In this document: in pieces, positions 18,043 through 27,078 of the stretch
Numbering within the stretch: position 1 is the stretch's first letter
Layout of the letters: each line of letters starts with the position of its first letter
Source: Iodobacter fluviatilis
Lineage (GTDB): Bacteria > Pseudomonadota > Gammaproteobacteria > Burkholderiales > Chitinibacteraceae
DNA length: 64,000 nt
Assembly (NCBI RefSeq): GCF_004194535.1
Contig: NZ_CP025781.1
Span: forward strand, 3,286,001-3,350,000
Reading direction: 5' to 3'
The notes under the pieces: generated by a model
Database searches by the model: none
Told to the model about the DNA's origin: nothing
The model's input: the letters and a program-made list of their open reading frames with translations, nothing else
Program-made: the position numbers and the translations under genes

Positions 18043-19425
18043 ATGGCAAATCAGTCTAGCCACCCTAAAGGCCTCTACCTTTTATTCGCCACTGAAATGT
18101 GGGAGCGCTTTTCTTACTACGGCAACCGTGCTTTATTAGCGCTGTTTATGATTTCTGCGCTGTCGTTTGACAAGCATTTTACCTCGGCGCTGTATGGGCA
18201 ATACACGGGTTTGGTGTATTTGGCACCGCTGGTCGGTGGCTATGTCGCTGATCGTTTCTGGGGTAATCGCCGCTCTATTGTTGTTGGTGGCGTATTGATG
18301 GCACTTGGTCAGTTTCTGTTGTTTTGTGCAGGAACTTGGTATCAAGAAGCAAAGCTTGCCATTCCATTTTTTTACAGTGGTCTCGGTTTTATTATTGCGG
18401 GTAATGGTTTTTTTAAACCGAATATTTCGACGATGGTTGGCCAGCTTTACGAGGCAAACGATAGCCGTAAAGACACCGCCTATACCATCTTTTATATGGG
18501 GATTAACTTAGGCTCGTTTATGGCTCCGCTGATTTGTGGTGCTTTGGGCGACACGGGTAATCCGGCTGATTTTCGCTGGGGTTTTTTAACTGCGGGCGTG
18601 GGGATGCTGATTTCTTTGGCGATCTTTATCTCTTTCCGTGATAAGTATTTGGTTGATCCAGTAGGTAAGTTAATCGGCTTAGCACCAGGAAAAATCAGCG
18701 CAGAAGAGCGGGCTAAGCGTGATACACCACTGACTCAAGTTGATATCGAACGTATTATCGTGATTGGTGTATTGTCATTTTTCGTGATTTTCTTTTGGTC
18801 GGCATTTGAGCAGGCGGGTGTATCGCTGACATTCTTTGCTGCTGAATCGCTAGATCGTGAAGTACTGGGCTTTGTTGTACCAACATCATGGTTTCAATCG
18901 CTTAACCCTGTATTTGTGCTGATTTTTGCTCCGGTATTGGCATCCCTTTGGACCTTTCTATCCAAGCGCGGCGCAGAGCCTAGCTCACCCACTAAAATGG
19001 CATGGGGTCTGTTGTTTCTAGGCTTTGGTTATATCGTGATTGCCATGGCGGTAAAACACATCGAGCCAGGCGTAAAAGTATCCATTATGTGGCTGGTTAC
19101 AATGTACTGGCTGCACACCATGGGTGAGCTGTGTCTTTCCCCGATTGGCCTCTCACTTGTGAATAAGCTGGCTCCGGCCCGCTTTGCCTCGCTGCTCATG
19201 GCGGTATGGTTTACGGCTAGCGCTGCAGCTAACTGGTTTGCGGGTGTTTTGGCTGGTTTCTATCCAGAAGCTGGCCAAGCTATTCCAAGCTTTATGGGCT
19301 ACCAAATCAGCAGTATCTATGAGTTCTTTATGCTGTTTGTAGGGATGGCGATGGCGGCGGCGGCACTGTTGCTGCTTTCAACCAAAAAGCTGCAAAAAAT
19401 GATGCACCAAGACGTAATCGCTTAA
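18043..19425 (+). CDS. POT/PTR-family proton-coupled peptide transporter
   Basis: A 460-residue inner-membrane protein with at least twelve hydrophobic segments. The N-terminal EMWERFSYYGNRALLALFM carries the ExxERFxYYG proton/peptide motif of the POT family. GNGFFKPNISTMVGQLY is the second PTR2 signature. It should import di- and tripeptides with protons. GATGCCC precedes the start, and a strong terminator follows. It appears monocistronic. Confidence 0.93.
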   Translation: MANQSSHPKGLYLLFATEMWERFSYYGNRALLALFMISALSFDKHFTSALYGQYTGLVYLAPLVGGYVADRFWGNRRSIVVGGVLMALGQFLLFCAGTWYQEAKLAIPFFYSGLGFIIAGNGFFKPNISTMVGQLYEANDSRKDTAYTIFYMGINLGSFMAPLICGALGDTGNPADFRWGFLTAGVGMLISLAIFISFRDKYLVDPVGKLIGLAPGKISAEERAKRDTPLTQVDIERIIVIGVLSFFVIFFWSAFEQAGVSLTFFAAESLDREVLGFVVPTSWFQSLNPVFVLIFAPVLASLWTFLSKRGAEPSSPTKMAWGLLFLGFGYIVIAMAVKHIEPGVKVSIMWLVTMYWLHTMGELCLSPIGLSLVNKLAPARFASLLMAVWFTASAAANWFAGVLAGFYPEAGQAIPSFMGYQISSIYEFFMLFVGMAMAAAALLLLSTKKLQKMMHQDVIA

Positions 19426-19442
19426 ATTTTTGTGCTCTGATC

Positions 19443-19487
19443 AACAGCCCGCTGCTGCGCTTTGCGTATAGCGGGCTGTTTTTTTGC
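19443..19487 (+). terminator. Intrinsic terminator after the peptide transporter
   Basis: AACAGCCCGCT pairs with AGCGGGCTGTT around a roughly 16-nt loop and runs into TTTTTTT, 18 bp after the stop codon. This is a classical rho-independent terminator. Confidence 0.85.
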
Positions 19488-19564
19488 CTTAGAGGGGAGT
19501 GCTACTTGCATTGCTTAAATATCTAGCTCGCTCTGATCAGCGCTCAGGCGTAAAATGCCTCCCC

Positions 19565-20377
19565 ATGCAAAATCCATCTCTTCCTTCTCATCCTATTGGC
19601 GTGTTTGATTCTGGCGTTGGCGGTTTAACTGTAGTGCGCGCCCTCATGGACAGACTGCCGTTTGAAAATATTATTTATTTTGGTGATACTGCCCGAGTGC
19701 CTTACGGGGTGAAATCGGTGGATACTATTGCCCATTTCACTCAAGAGATCGCCCAATTCTTGCAAAATCAGCAGGTAAAAATGTTGATCATTGCCTGTAA
19801 TACGATGGCGGCGGTAGCGGCCGATTTGGTGCGTGCCAATTCCAATGTGCCGGTGCTTGATGTGATCGAAGCCGGTGCTCGCAATGCGGTAGAAGTCAGC
19901 TGGACGGGGGGTATTGGCGTGATTGGTACGCCAGCCACGATTAACTCTAACGCCTATGCCCGAGCAATTCACCAACTTAATCCTAGTTACCGTGTGTATT
20001 CGCAAGCCTGCCCGCTGTTTGTGCCGCTAGTCGAAGAGGGGTGGTTAGATCATCCGGTCACTAAGCTCACGGCTCAGGAATACTTAAAGCCTGTTTTCGT
20101 AGAAAAGATCGACACGTTGGTATTGGGCTGTACTCACTATCCGCTGATTAAGCCGCTGCTTTTAGATTTGGTCGGTGGGCGAATGAAACTGGTGGATTCG
20201 GCCTTATCCATTGCCGATCAGGCGGCTGATTTATTGCAGTCTTCTGGTATGGCAAACCCCAGTCATCTTGCGCCGGAATACCGCTTTTATGTGACCGATG
20301 TGCCAGTTAAATTCCAAAGCGTAGGCGAGCGCTTTTTGGGGCGCAGCTTGAATAAAATTGAGCGGGTTAATTTGTAA
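19565..20377 (+). CDS. murI: Glutamate racemase
   Basis: A 270-residue racemase that makes D-glutamate for peptidoglycan. GVFDSGVGGLTVVRAL carries the catalytic aspartate region. The two catalytic cysteines lie in IIACNTMAA and LGCTHYPL. The ATG at 19565 gives the normal N-terminus (MQNPSLPSHPIGVFDSG); an upstream GTG at 19499 would add 22 residues with no family match. Length is normal. It lies between two terminators and so is probably transcribed alone. Confidence 0.94.
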   Translation: MQNPSLPSHPIGVFDSGVGGLTVVRALMDRLPFENIIYFGDTARVPYGVKSVDTIAHFTQEIAQFLQNQQVKMLIIACNTMAAVAADLVRANSNVPVLDVIEAGARNAVEVSWTGGIGVIGTPATINSNAYARAIHQLNPSYRVYSQACPLFVPLVEEGWLDHPVTKLTAQEYLKPVFVEKIDTLVLGCTHYPLIKPLLLDLVGGRMKLVDSALSIADQAADLLQSSGMANPSHLAPEYRFYVTDVPVKFQSVGERFLGRSLNKIERVNL

Positions 20378-20409
20378 TCGCGCTCTGGGTACAGCGGGTG
20401 AGGCCAAAA

Positions 20410-20457
20410 GAAACACGAACAAACACCGAGGTTTAAGGTGGTTTCTTCGTGTTTTTT
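20410..20457 (+). terminator. Terminator after murI
   Basis: A long hairpin pairs AAACACGAA with TTCGTGTTT and internally AAACACC with GGTGGTTT. It ends in a T-run about 35 bp after the murI stop. Read from the other strand it also faces the end of the LysR remnant. Confidence 0.65.
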
Positions 20458-20484
20458 GTTGGTGATTATTTTTGGGTATGCAGT

Positions 20485-21372
20485 TTAAGCCCAGTCTGCC
20501 GCCATCGCCCTAACGGTATCTATGACGAGCTGCTTGCTGCTATCGCTGCGTTTGCCGCTGCGCCACGCCATCATGACCTCCCATTCCCAAACCGGTAAAT
20601 CGCTGATTGCTAGTTTGATTAGCCGCCCTTCACGCAAATCCCGCTTAACGGCGACTTCCGGCATAAAAGTTAAAAAACCATGCTCCATCGCCATTTCGCG
20701 GGCGGCGCTGGCGGGTTGAATGGCGTGGATGGGGCCGCTAGCGGTGCGATAACTGCGTAGCTGGCTAATAAGTTGATCACAACCATCCCCCCAAAATTGC
20801 GGGGCGAGCTGCTCGTTGGCGATATCCGCCAAGCTTAAAACGCCGGAGCGGGCAAGCGGGTGGCGTTTGTGCACCACCGCCACAATAGAGGAGCGCCAAA
20901 TACGCTCCATCTGAATGCCTGCCATAGGTGGACATTTTAAAATAAAGCCTAGCTGGGCTTTACTGCTTAAAAGTTGCTCCATGATATTGGGCGAATGATC
21001 GGTATTGCAGCGTATTTCAAGCGGCGCTTTGGCCAGCGCGACCAAAATAGGGCCAAAAATCACCGATGCCAAAGAGGGCATGCAGGCTAACTGCATTCTG
21101 GGAAGGGCCGGTGCGCCTTGCAGAGCTTGGCGGCCGGTTTCTAGAGCGGCTAAGGCTTCTTTTACCGACGGTAAAAAGCCGAGGCAAGCGGCTGTGGCAA
21201 TGGCTCCTCGGCGATGGCGTTGAAATAACTGCGTGCCTAAATCAGCCTCTAGCAGGCTTACGCGCTGACTCACCTGAGGCTGTGACCAGCCCCGCCGTGC
21301 TGCCGCTTGACTAAAGCTGCCACAGGCCTCGATATCAAGCAGTAATTACAAATCATCAAGGCTAAGAGCCAT
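20485..21372 (-). pseudogene. LysR-type regulator interrupted by an early stop codon
   Basis: The minus strand encodes a LysR regulator. Starting at ATG 21372 the frame reads MALSLDDL, then a TAA (21346-21348), then in the same frame LLLDIEACGSFSQAAARRGW and the rest of the winged helix (VSQRVSLLEADLGTQLFQR) and effector domain. The only downstream start, GTG 21273, would remove most of the DNA-binding helix-turn-helix. So either the gene is inactivated by one nonsense mutation, or a non-standard start just after the TAA is used. It is divergent from the MFS gene, the usual arrangement for a regulator and its target. Confidence 0.7.
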
Positions 21373-21467
21373 AAGAAAAACCCATATTAAATATTAGCAG
21401 TTAACGACTTCTATAATAACTGTTAACGGCTCAGAATATGCACAAATCATTCATAAGGGGCAAGAAA

Positions 21468-22676
21468 ATGGCGGGGGCAGAGCGGGCAAGGCGCTTGGGG
21501 CGGCGTTTTATTATGTTGGACAATATGCTGGTGGTTTGTGGTTTCTTTTTAGTATTTCCGCTGATTAGCCTGCACTTTGTGGACCAATTAGGTTGGGCAG
21601 CCGCGGCCGTGGGTTTGGCTTTGGGCGTGCGGCAGTTATCGCAGCAGGGTTTGGGTTTAATTGGTGGCTCTTTGGCGGATCGTTTTGGGGCAAAGCCTTT
21701 GATTGTGGCTGGGATGCTGCTGCGGGCGGCAGGTTTTGCCGTGATGGCATGGGCAAGTCACCCCAGTATTTTAGTTTTTTCCTGTGTGCTATCTGGCTTA
21801 GGCGGTATGTTATTTGATCCGCCCCGTGGCGCTTTAATCATTAAGCTGACTCGCCCTGCTGAGCGTAATCGTTTTTATTCGCTATTAATGATGCAAGAGA
21901 GTGCTGCAGCCATGTTGGGGGCTTTGATTGGCTCATGGTTGCTGGCTTTTGATTTTTATTGGGTGGCGATGGGCGGCTGTGTGGCCTTTGTATTAACAGC
22001 CTTGGTGAATGCTATTTTCTTACCTGCGTATAAAGTTGCTGCAAGGCGGACTTCGGCTTTGGCTGCTATTCGCACGGTGTTGGCAGATAAGCCTTTTCTG
22101 GTGTTTGTGCTGACGCTAAGCGGCTATTACGTGCTCTGTGTGCAAATCATGCTGCTGATGCCTGTGGTGATAAAGCAATTGGCAGGTACGGCGCAGGCGG
22201 TGGGGTGGATGTATAGCTTGGATGCCATGTTGGCGCTGTGTTTACTTTATCCATTGGCAAGATTAGGAGAGCGATATTTTAGTCTAGAAGCACGGGTTTT
22301 AGCGGGAATTGCTTTAATGACTTTGAGCATGGCGGCTATGGCTATGGTGAATGAAATTGTGGCGGCATTTGTGGTGCTGACTTTTTTTTATTTGGGTACA
22401 TTAATTACCGAGCCAGCTAGAGAAGCGCTGCTTGCTCGTTTTGCTCAACCAGAGGCGAGAGCAAGCTATATGGGAATGGGGCGGATGGGCTTGGCTTTAG
22501 GTGGCTTGTTTGGTTATACCGGCGGGGGATTTTTGCTGGATAACGCGCGTAGCTTGAATGCGCCAAGCTTGCCTTGGCTCGCGCTGAGTCTGATTGGTAG
22601 TCTTACTTTTATGGCTTTACACAGGCAGTTTTTTCCTTTATTTAGGGGGTTTAAGTACCGTTTAAGGCTGGGTTGA
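21468..22676 (+). CDS. MFS drug-exporter-like transporter (MdtH type)
   Basis: A 402-residue, 12-helix major facilitator protein. LGLIGGSLADRFGAKPLIVAG matches MFS motif A between helices 2 and 3, and the layout resembles MdtH multidrug exporters. The ATG at 21468 is preferred over 21438 because AAGGGGCAAGAAA directly precedes it. It is transcribed away from the LysR gene and may be constitutive or silent if that regulator is dead. Substrate unknown. Confidence 0.82.
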   Translation: MAGAERARRLGRRFIMLDNMLVVCGFFLVFPLISLHFVDQLGWAAAAVGLALGVRQLSQQGLGLIGGSLADRFGAKPLIVAGMLLRAAGFAVMAWASHPSILVFSCVLSGLGGMLFDPPRGALIIKLTRPAERNRFYSLLMMQESAAAMLGALIGSWLLAFDFYWVAMGGCVAFVLTALVNAIFLPAYKVAARRTSALAAIRTVLADKPFLVFVLTLSGYYVLCVQIMLLMPVVIKQLAGTAQAVGWMYSLDAMLALCLLYPLARLGERYFSLEARVLAGIALMTLSMAAMAMVNEIVAAFVVLTFFYLGTLITEPAREALLARFAQPEARASYMGMGRMGLALGGLFGYTGGGFLLDNARSLNAPSLPWLALSLIGSLTFMALHRQFFPLFRGFKYRLRLG

Positions 22677-23172
22677 TTACAGTATTGTGTCGGGCTTGAA
22701 AATAATTTCACTGAACACGTTGTAAGCTTAAGCCCATGAAAAATGGTATATATCCTTTATAAGTAGCGCTTGTTAATTTTTTTTTCTTACGCCTAGCCTG
22801 CTCTGGAGTCTCTGGAGCGTGCTTTGTTCGTTTGAGTGTAAATAATGCACATGCTAACAAGTAAGACTTGCGGTGTAATAGCACGGTGTAAGAGTGCATG
22901 ATGATTCGAATTTCAGTTAGAAAGATACCTTGTTGGCTGCGTTTGTGAGGCCTCTGTGTTGCTTATGCCTCGCATGGCGGCCTTTGCGTTTTACTTGCTA
23001 ATTGAATTGGAATAAAAATATTTCATGAATTAAAAATAAAATATTAAGTAATTTTAAATCGAAATAGATATCATTTATTTATATTTTAATCTGGTTAATA
23101 CGCTAAGATTTTTTGTATATTGTGTTTTCTATTGCCGTACTAAATTTCTTGATAAGAATACAGAGAATTGTA
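22677..23172. other. Intergenic region between two transporter genes
   Basis: No credible gene. The first part contains GGGCTT and AAGCCC in inverted orientation but no T-run. From about 22990 the DNA is AT-rich and probably holds the promoter of the downstream symporter. I see no repeat or RNA gene. Confidence 0.4.
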
Positions 23173-24483
23173 ATGCAGTCTAAAAATTTAACTTTATATA
23201 TTATCCTAGCGATGGTGCTAGGTATTATCTGTGGCTATGCAGTGAATCAGTATGCGGATAACTCCGCTTCGCTAGCGTCTTTTGCCTCTTATATATCGCT
23301 GCTGAGCGATATCTTTCTGCGCTTAATTAAAATGATTATTGCCCCGTTGGTTTTTTCTACTTTAGTGGTAGGGATCGCCAGAATGGGTGATAGCGGTGCA
23401 ATTGGCCGGATTGGTCTTAAAACCATGAGCTGGTTTATGTTTATGTCACTCACGTCTCTTGTATTAGGCTTGGTGATGGTGACCATTCTTGAGCCAGGAG
23501 TAGGCTTAAATCTGCCTTTGCCCGCCGTAGGTACAGACAGCGGCGTGGTTAAAACCGCGATGAATCTAAAAGACTTTTTGCACCATGCTTTTCCAACCAG
23601 CATTTTTGATGCAATGGCTAAGAATGAAATTCTGCAAATCGTCGTGTTCTCTATTTTCTTTGGGGTAGCGGGCGCAGCGCTGGGTAAACGGGTTGCCCCA
23701 CTGGTGGATGTGATTGATATGGTGGCCCATGTCATGCTCAAAATCACCACCTACATTATGAACTTTGCGCCAGTAGCCGTATTTGCCGCAATGGCCGCAG
23801 TGATTGCTAAAGAAGGGCTGGATGTATTGGCAGTGTATGGCAAGTTTGTGGCGAGCTTTTACCTCAGTATCTTTATGCTGTGGTGTGTGATTACATTGCT
23901 GGGCTTTATATTCTTAAGGACGCGGGTTTTTTCATTACTACGCCGGATTCGTGGTGCGGTATTGCTTGCCTTTACCACTGCCAGCAGTGAGGCGGCTTAT
24001 CCGCAAACATTAGAGCAGCTAGAGAAATTTGGCTGCAATAAGAAGATATCCAGTTTTGTACTGCCAATTGGTTACTCGTTTAACCTTGATGGCTCAATGA
24101 TGTATTGCACATTTGCTACCTTGTTTATTGCCCAGGCTTACGGTATTGAGCTGACCTTGATGCAAAAAATCATGATGCTACTGATTTTGATGCTGACATC
24201 AAAAGGTATGGCTGGTGTGCCGCGCGCTTCTTTAGTGGTGATTGCCGCTACGCTATCGCAGTTTAATATTCCTGAAGCAGGGTTATTACTGATTTTGGGC
24301 GTGGATCATTTCTTAGATATGGGCCGCTCTGCCACTAATGTACTTGGCAATGCCGTGGCAACTGGGGTGGTTTGTAAGTGGGAAAACGAGCTGGGCGAAG
24401 AGCGTGATGTGTTGCCTGATGAGCTAGAGCCCGCAGTTGTGGCCCAGCCCGCGCCCGTTTTGGATAAACCCGTGACGGTTTGA
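23173..24483 (+). CDS. Dicarboxylate/amino-acid:cation symporter (SDF/DAACS family)
   Basis: A 436-residue symporter of the GltP/DctA family. The serine-rich re-entrant loop motif is present as TASSEAAYPQTLEQLEKFG, and the substrate/cation motif as LDMGRSATNVLGNAVAT. SYSFNLDGSM-type residues are also present (GYSFNLDGSMMY). It imports C4-dicarboxylates or acidic amino acids; the specificity cannot be decided by eye. The ATG at 23173 gives the family-typical N-terminus; an upstream TTG at 23113 would add a second hydrophobic stretch. Confidence 0.88.
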   Translation: MQSKNLTLYIILAMVLGIICGYAVNQYADNSASLASFASYISLLSDIFLRLIKMIIAPLVFSTLVVGIARMGDSGAIGRIGLKTMSWFMFMSLTSLVLGLVMVTILEPGVGLNLPLPAVGTDSGVVKTAMNLKDFLHHAFPTSIFDAMAKNEILQIVVFSIFFGVAGAALGKRVAPLVDVIDMVAHVMLKITTYIMNFAPVAVFAAMAAVIAKEGLDVLAVYGKFVASFYLSIFMLWCVITLLGFIFLRTRVFSLLRRIRGAVLLAFTTASSEAAYPQTLEQLEKFGCNKKISSFVLPIGYSFNLDGSMMYCTFATLFIAQAYGIELTLMQKIMMLLILMLTSKGMAGVPRASLVVIAATLSQFNIPEAGLLLILGVDHFLDMGRSATNVLGNAVATGVVCKWENELGEERDVLPDELEPAVVAQPAPVLDKPVTV

Positions 24484-24637
24484 TGGTTTAATGATTGTAA
24501 CTGATGTTACGCAGCCAAACCCAAATCTTGAACCACAGAGGGCACGGAGATAGACAAGGCTTGAGTTAAGTTGTTTTGTAGGTTTTAAGTATTTTAAAAC
24601 TCCAGTACTTAAGGTTCGTATAGCAGCGAGTGGCACG

Positions 24638-24815
24638 GGGCTTAAATCTCCCCTTGAAACACGCAAGCTCCGAACAAGCGGGGCGGGGGACATACGCGCT
24701 AACCAAATTGGTTTTCATTAGCAAACAGCGAAAAAGCATAACAACCACGCTCTTTGCATAGGGCTTAAAAGTCCCCTTGAAACACGCCGGAGCGAGGAAC
24801 AAGCGGGGCGGGGGA
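24638..24815. repeat. Pair of ~54-bp direct repeats in an intergenic region
   Basis: Two imperfect direct copies, 24638-24690 and 24761-24815, share GGGCTTAAA, TCCCCTTGAAACACGC and AACAAGCGGGGCGGGGGA. They lie in the 620-bp gap between the symporter and pntB. No real gene crosses the gap. The sequence may be a small dispersed repeat duplicated in tandem, or the remains of a mobile element. Confidence 0.6.
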
Positions 24816-25016
24816 TCGCTTGGGAGCGAGGAACGAGCCAATCCCGCCCGCCGCCGACTCGATTGGACCGCAGTAGGGGCCTTCGTGTTATTGGGGTTGT
24901 GGCTTGGCTTCGTTTTTTGGCCACACAAGAAAGGAAGGTCCAGCGGGACGCCCGCACCAAAATAAACGTGCCGAAGGCACTAAAAAGAGGATCGCTGCGT
25001 AACATCAGATTGTAAT

Positions 25017-25050
25017 AAAAATGGCCCAGATGATTCTGGGCCATTTTTTT
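25017..25050. terminator. Bidirectional terminator after pntB
   Basis: AAAATGGCCCAGA and TCTGGGCCATTTT form a perfect stem with a TGAT loop, with A- and T-runs on either side so that it can act in both directions. It lies about 55 bp beyond the pntB stop on the minus strand. Confidence 0.85.
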
Positions 25051-25105
25051 GCTGGGGCAATCATCTTTATACGCTGCGTGGGCACACGTGCCCACGCTAT
25101 ATCTT

Positions 25106-26473
25106 TTAATGCACCGCCTGCAACATCTGCTCAACTACTTTCTTTGCATCACCAAATACCATCATTGTTCTATCCATATAGAACAAATCATTATCTAGCC
25201 CTGCGTAGCCTGCATTCATTGAGCGTTTCACGACCATCACCGTTTTGGCTTTATAGGCTTCTAAAATTGGCATGCCATAAATGGGGCTAGCGGGGTCGTT
25301 TTTGGCGGCGGGGTTGACCACGTCGTTGGCACCAATAATCAATACCACGTCGGCAGTGGAGAATTCGCTATTGATTTCCTCCATTTCTACCACTTTATCG
25401 TAGGGTACTTCGGCTTCAGCGAGCAGCACATTCATATGCCCTGGCATGCGGCCAGCGACGGGGTGAATGGCGTAGCGTACGTCAACACCTCGGGCGGAGA
25501 GTAGATCGCTTAGCTCTTGCAGGGCGTGTTGAGCGCGGGAAACGGCAAGGCCATAGCCCGGCACAATAATCACTCTTTCCGCGTTTTCCATTAAAAACGC
25601 TGCATCATCGGCACTGCCCGTTCGGTAGTTTTTTTGCGCCGAGCCAGCAGGGCCTTCAATGGCAACTGCAGCCCCAAAGCCACCGAGCAGCACTGAGAGA
25701 ATCGAGCGATTCATGGCTTTACACATAATGTAGGAAAGAATCGCCCCCGATGCGCCAACGCAAGCTCCAGCAATAATCAGCACGGGGTTATTGAGCGTAA
25801 AGCCAATCCCCGCTGCTGCCCAGCCGGAGTAAGAGTTGAGCATCGACACCACGACGGGCATATCGGCTCCGCCAATCGGAATAATCAGCAGCACACCCAG
25901 TGCCAGCGCAATCGCGGTCATGATCAGGAAAGAAGACTGACTATCGCTCACCACATAAATGGCCCCAAAGCCCAGCATGGCGAGGGCGAGCACTAAATTT
26001 AAACCGTGCTGACCTTTAAAGTTGATCGCTCTTGCACCAAATTTGCCAGAGAGCTTACCGTAGGCAATCACCGATGCACTAAAGGTGATTGCTCCGATAA
26101 ATGCGCCGATAAATAACTCGGTTTTTTGCATGCTGCCGTGTGCAACCCCAGTATGGAAGATCGCAGCAATGGCAATCAGCACCGCAGATAAACCCACCAA
26201 AGAATGCATGGCGGCAACCAGCTCAGGCATAGAGGTCATTGCTACGGTGCGCGCTCTGTAAGCGCCAACCACAGCGCCTGCGCTCATGGCGGCTAAAATC
26301 AGCCAGATTACCGGTTTATCTGCCACAAAAAACGAGGTGGCAATGGCAATCGCCATGCCAATCATGCCAAATAGGTTGCCGCGTCTGGCAGATAAAGGCG
26401 ATGAAAGCCCTTTGAGCGATAAGATAAACAGTACTGCAGATATCAGATAAAGAATGGAAGTAAAGTTTTGCAT
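25106..26473 (-). CDS. pntB: NAD(P) transhydrogenase, beta subunit
   Basis: A 455-residue subunit with about nine membrane helices (domain II) and a C-terminal NADP(H)-binding domain III. The domain III sequence RVIIVPGYGLAVSRAQHAL and the downstream IGANDVVNPAA are diagnostic. It couples hydride transfer from NADH to NADP+ with proton entry and so supplies NADPH. It is the last gene of a three-gene operon; its start overlaps the pntAB stop by 1 bp. Length is normal. Confidence 0.95.
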   Translation of the reverse strand: MQNFTSILYLISAVLFILSLKGLSSPLSARRGNLFGMIGMAIAIATSFFVADKPVIWLILAAMSAGAVVGAYRARTVAMTSMPELVAAMHSLVGLSAVLIAIAAIFHTGVAHGSMQKTELFIGAFIGAITFSASVIAYGKLSGKFGARAINFKGQHGLNLVLALAMLGFGAIYVVSDSQSSFLIMTAIALALGVLLIIPIGGADMPVVVSMLNSYSGWAAAGIGFTLNNPVLIIAGACVGASGAILSYIMCKAMNRSILSVLLGGFGAAVAIEGPAGSAQKNYRTGSADDAAFLMENAERVIIVPGYGLAVSRAQHALQELSDLLSARGVDVRYAIHPVAGRMPGHMNVLLAEAEVPYDKVVEMEEINSEFSTADVVLIIGANDVVNPAAKNDPASPIYGMPILEAYKAKTVMVVKRSMNAGYAGLDNDLFYMDRTMMVFGDAKKVVEQMLQAVH

Positions 26474-26823
26474 TATTTTGCCTTCCTTTTAAACATCGCC
26501 AGCATGCGTTGTGTGACTAAAAATCCACCAAAAATATTAATACTGGCAAGGAAAATAGCCACGGCACCTAATACGCTGGTGATGCTGATTTCTTGTGCGT
26601 TGATATCCACAACTTGCAGCATCGCCCCAACAATAATGATGCCGCTGATCGCGTTAGTTACCGCCATCAGTGGTGTGTGCAGGGCTGGGGTGACATTCCA
26701 TACCACGTGATAGCCAACAAAAATTGCCAGAATAAAAATAGTCAGGCTGCCAATAAATGGATCCGTGCTCAGCGCATGGCTGCTGACTTCTGCAACGGCA
26801 GAGGCTGCTAAAGATAGAGACAT
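26473..26823 (-). CDS. pntAB: NAD(P) transhydrogenase, alpha subunit part 2 (membrane)
   Basis: A 116-residue protein with about three membrane helices. [26 protein letters not shown] and [15 protein letters not shown] are the conserved domain II segments of the alpha subunit. In many alphaproteobacteria and betaproteobacteria the alpha subunit is split, as here. It pairs with the soluble PntAA and PntB. pntAA lies 252 bp upstream, and that gap is almost filled by a repeat element. Confidence 0.93.
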   Translation of the reverse strand: MSLSLAASAVAEVSSHALSTDPFIGSLTIFILAIFVGYHVVWNVTPALHTPLMAVTNAISGIIIVGAMLQVVDINAQEISITSVLGAVAIFLASINIFGGFLVTQRMLAMFKRKAK

Positions 26824-26910
26824 TGCTTACTCCAATTATGTTTTGAGTTTTGCTTAGGGTTGGGTGCGCTTTTTTGCCCACGCGTTGCAATGCTATTGAT
26901 ATCGCGTGGG

Positions 26911-27078
26911 CTAGCAGCCTGTCGGACTTAGCATCAGTCAGCTGCAAAATCACCTGATCGGCCCATATTTCAACAGATTTTTGACCAATAACTCGTTATT
27001 GGCGCTGCAAATCCGGCAAAATCTGGTCTCGACCATGCGATTTTTCGCTTCGACCGTCTAAGTCCGACAGGCTGCTAG
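26911..27078. repeat. Element A', diverged 168-bp copy inside the pnt operon
   Basis: It has the same CTAG ends, the same terminal inverted repeats and exactly the same 168-bp length as the other A copies. The interior is strongly diverged and has its own central palindrome (AATAACTCGTTATT). It lies between pntAA and pntAB, and its right-hand CTAG contains the TAG stop of pntAA. Read-through to pntAB must pass through this potential hairpin. Confidence 0.82.

Noticed and set aside
24424-25134. Overlapping minus- and plus-strand ORFs after the symporter gene
   Set aside because: They run through direct repeats and a terminator, have biased low-complexity composition, and no start is supported.
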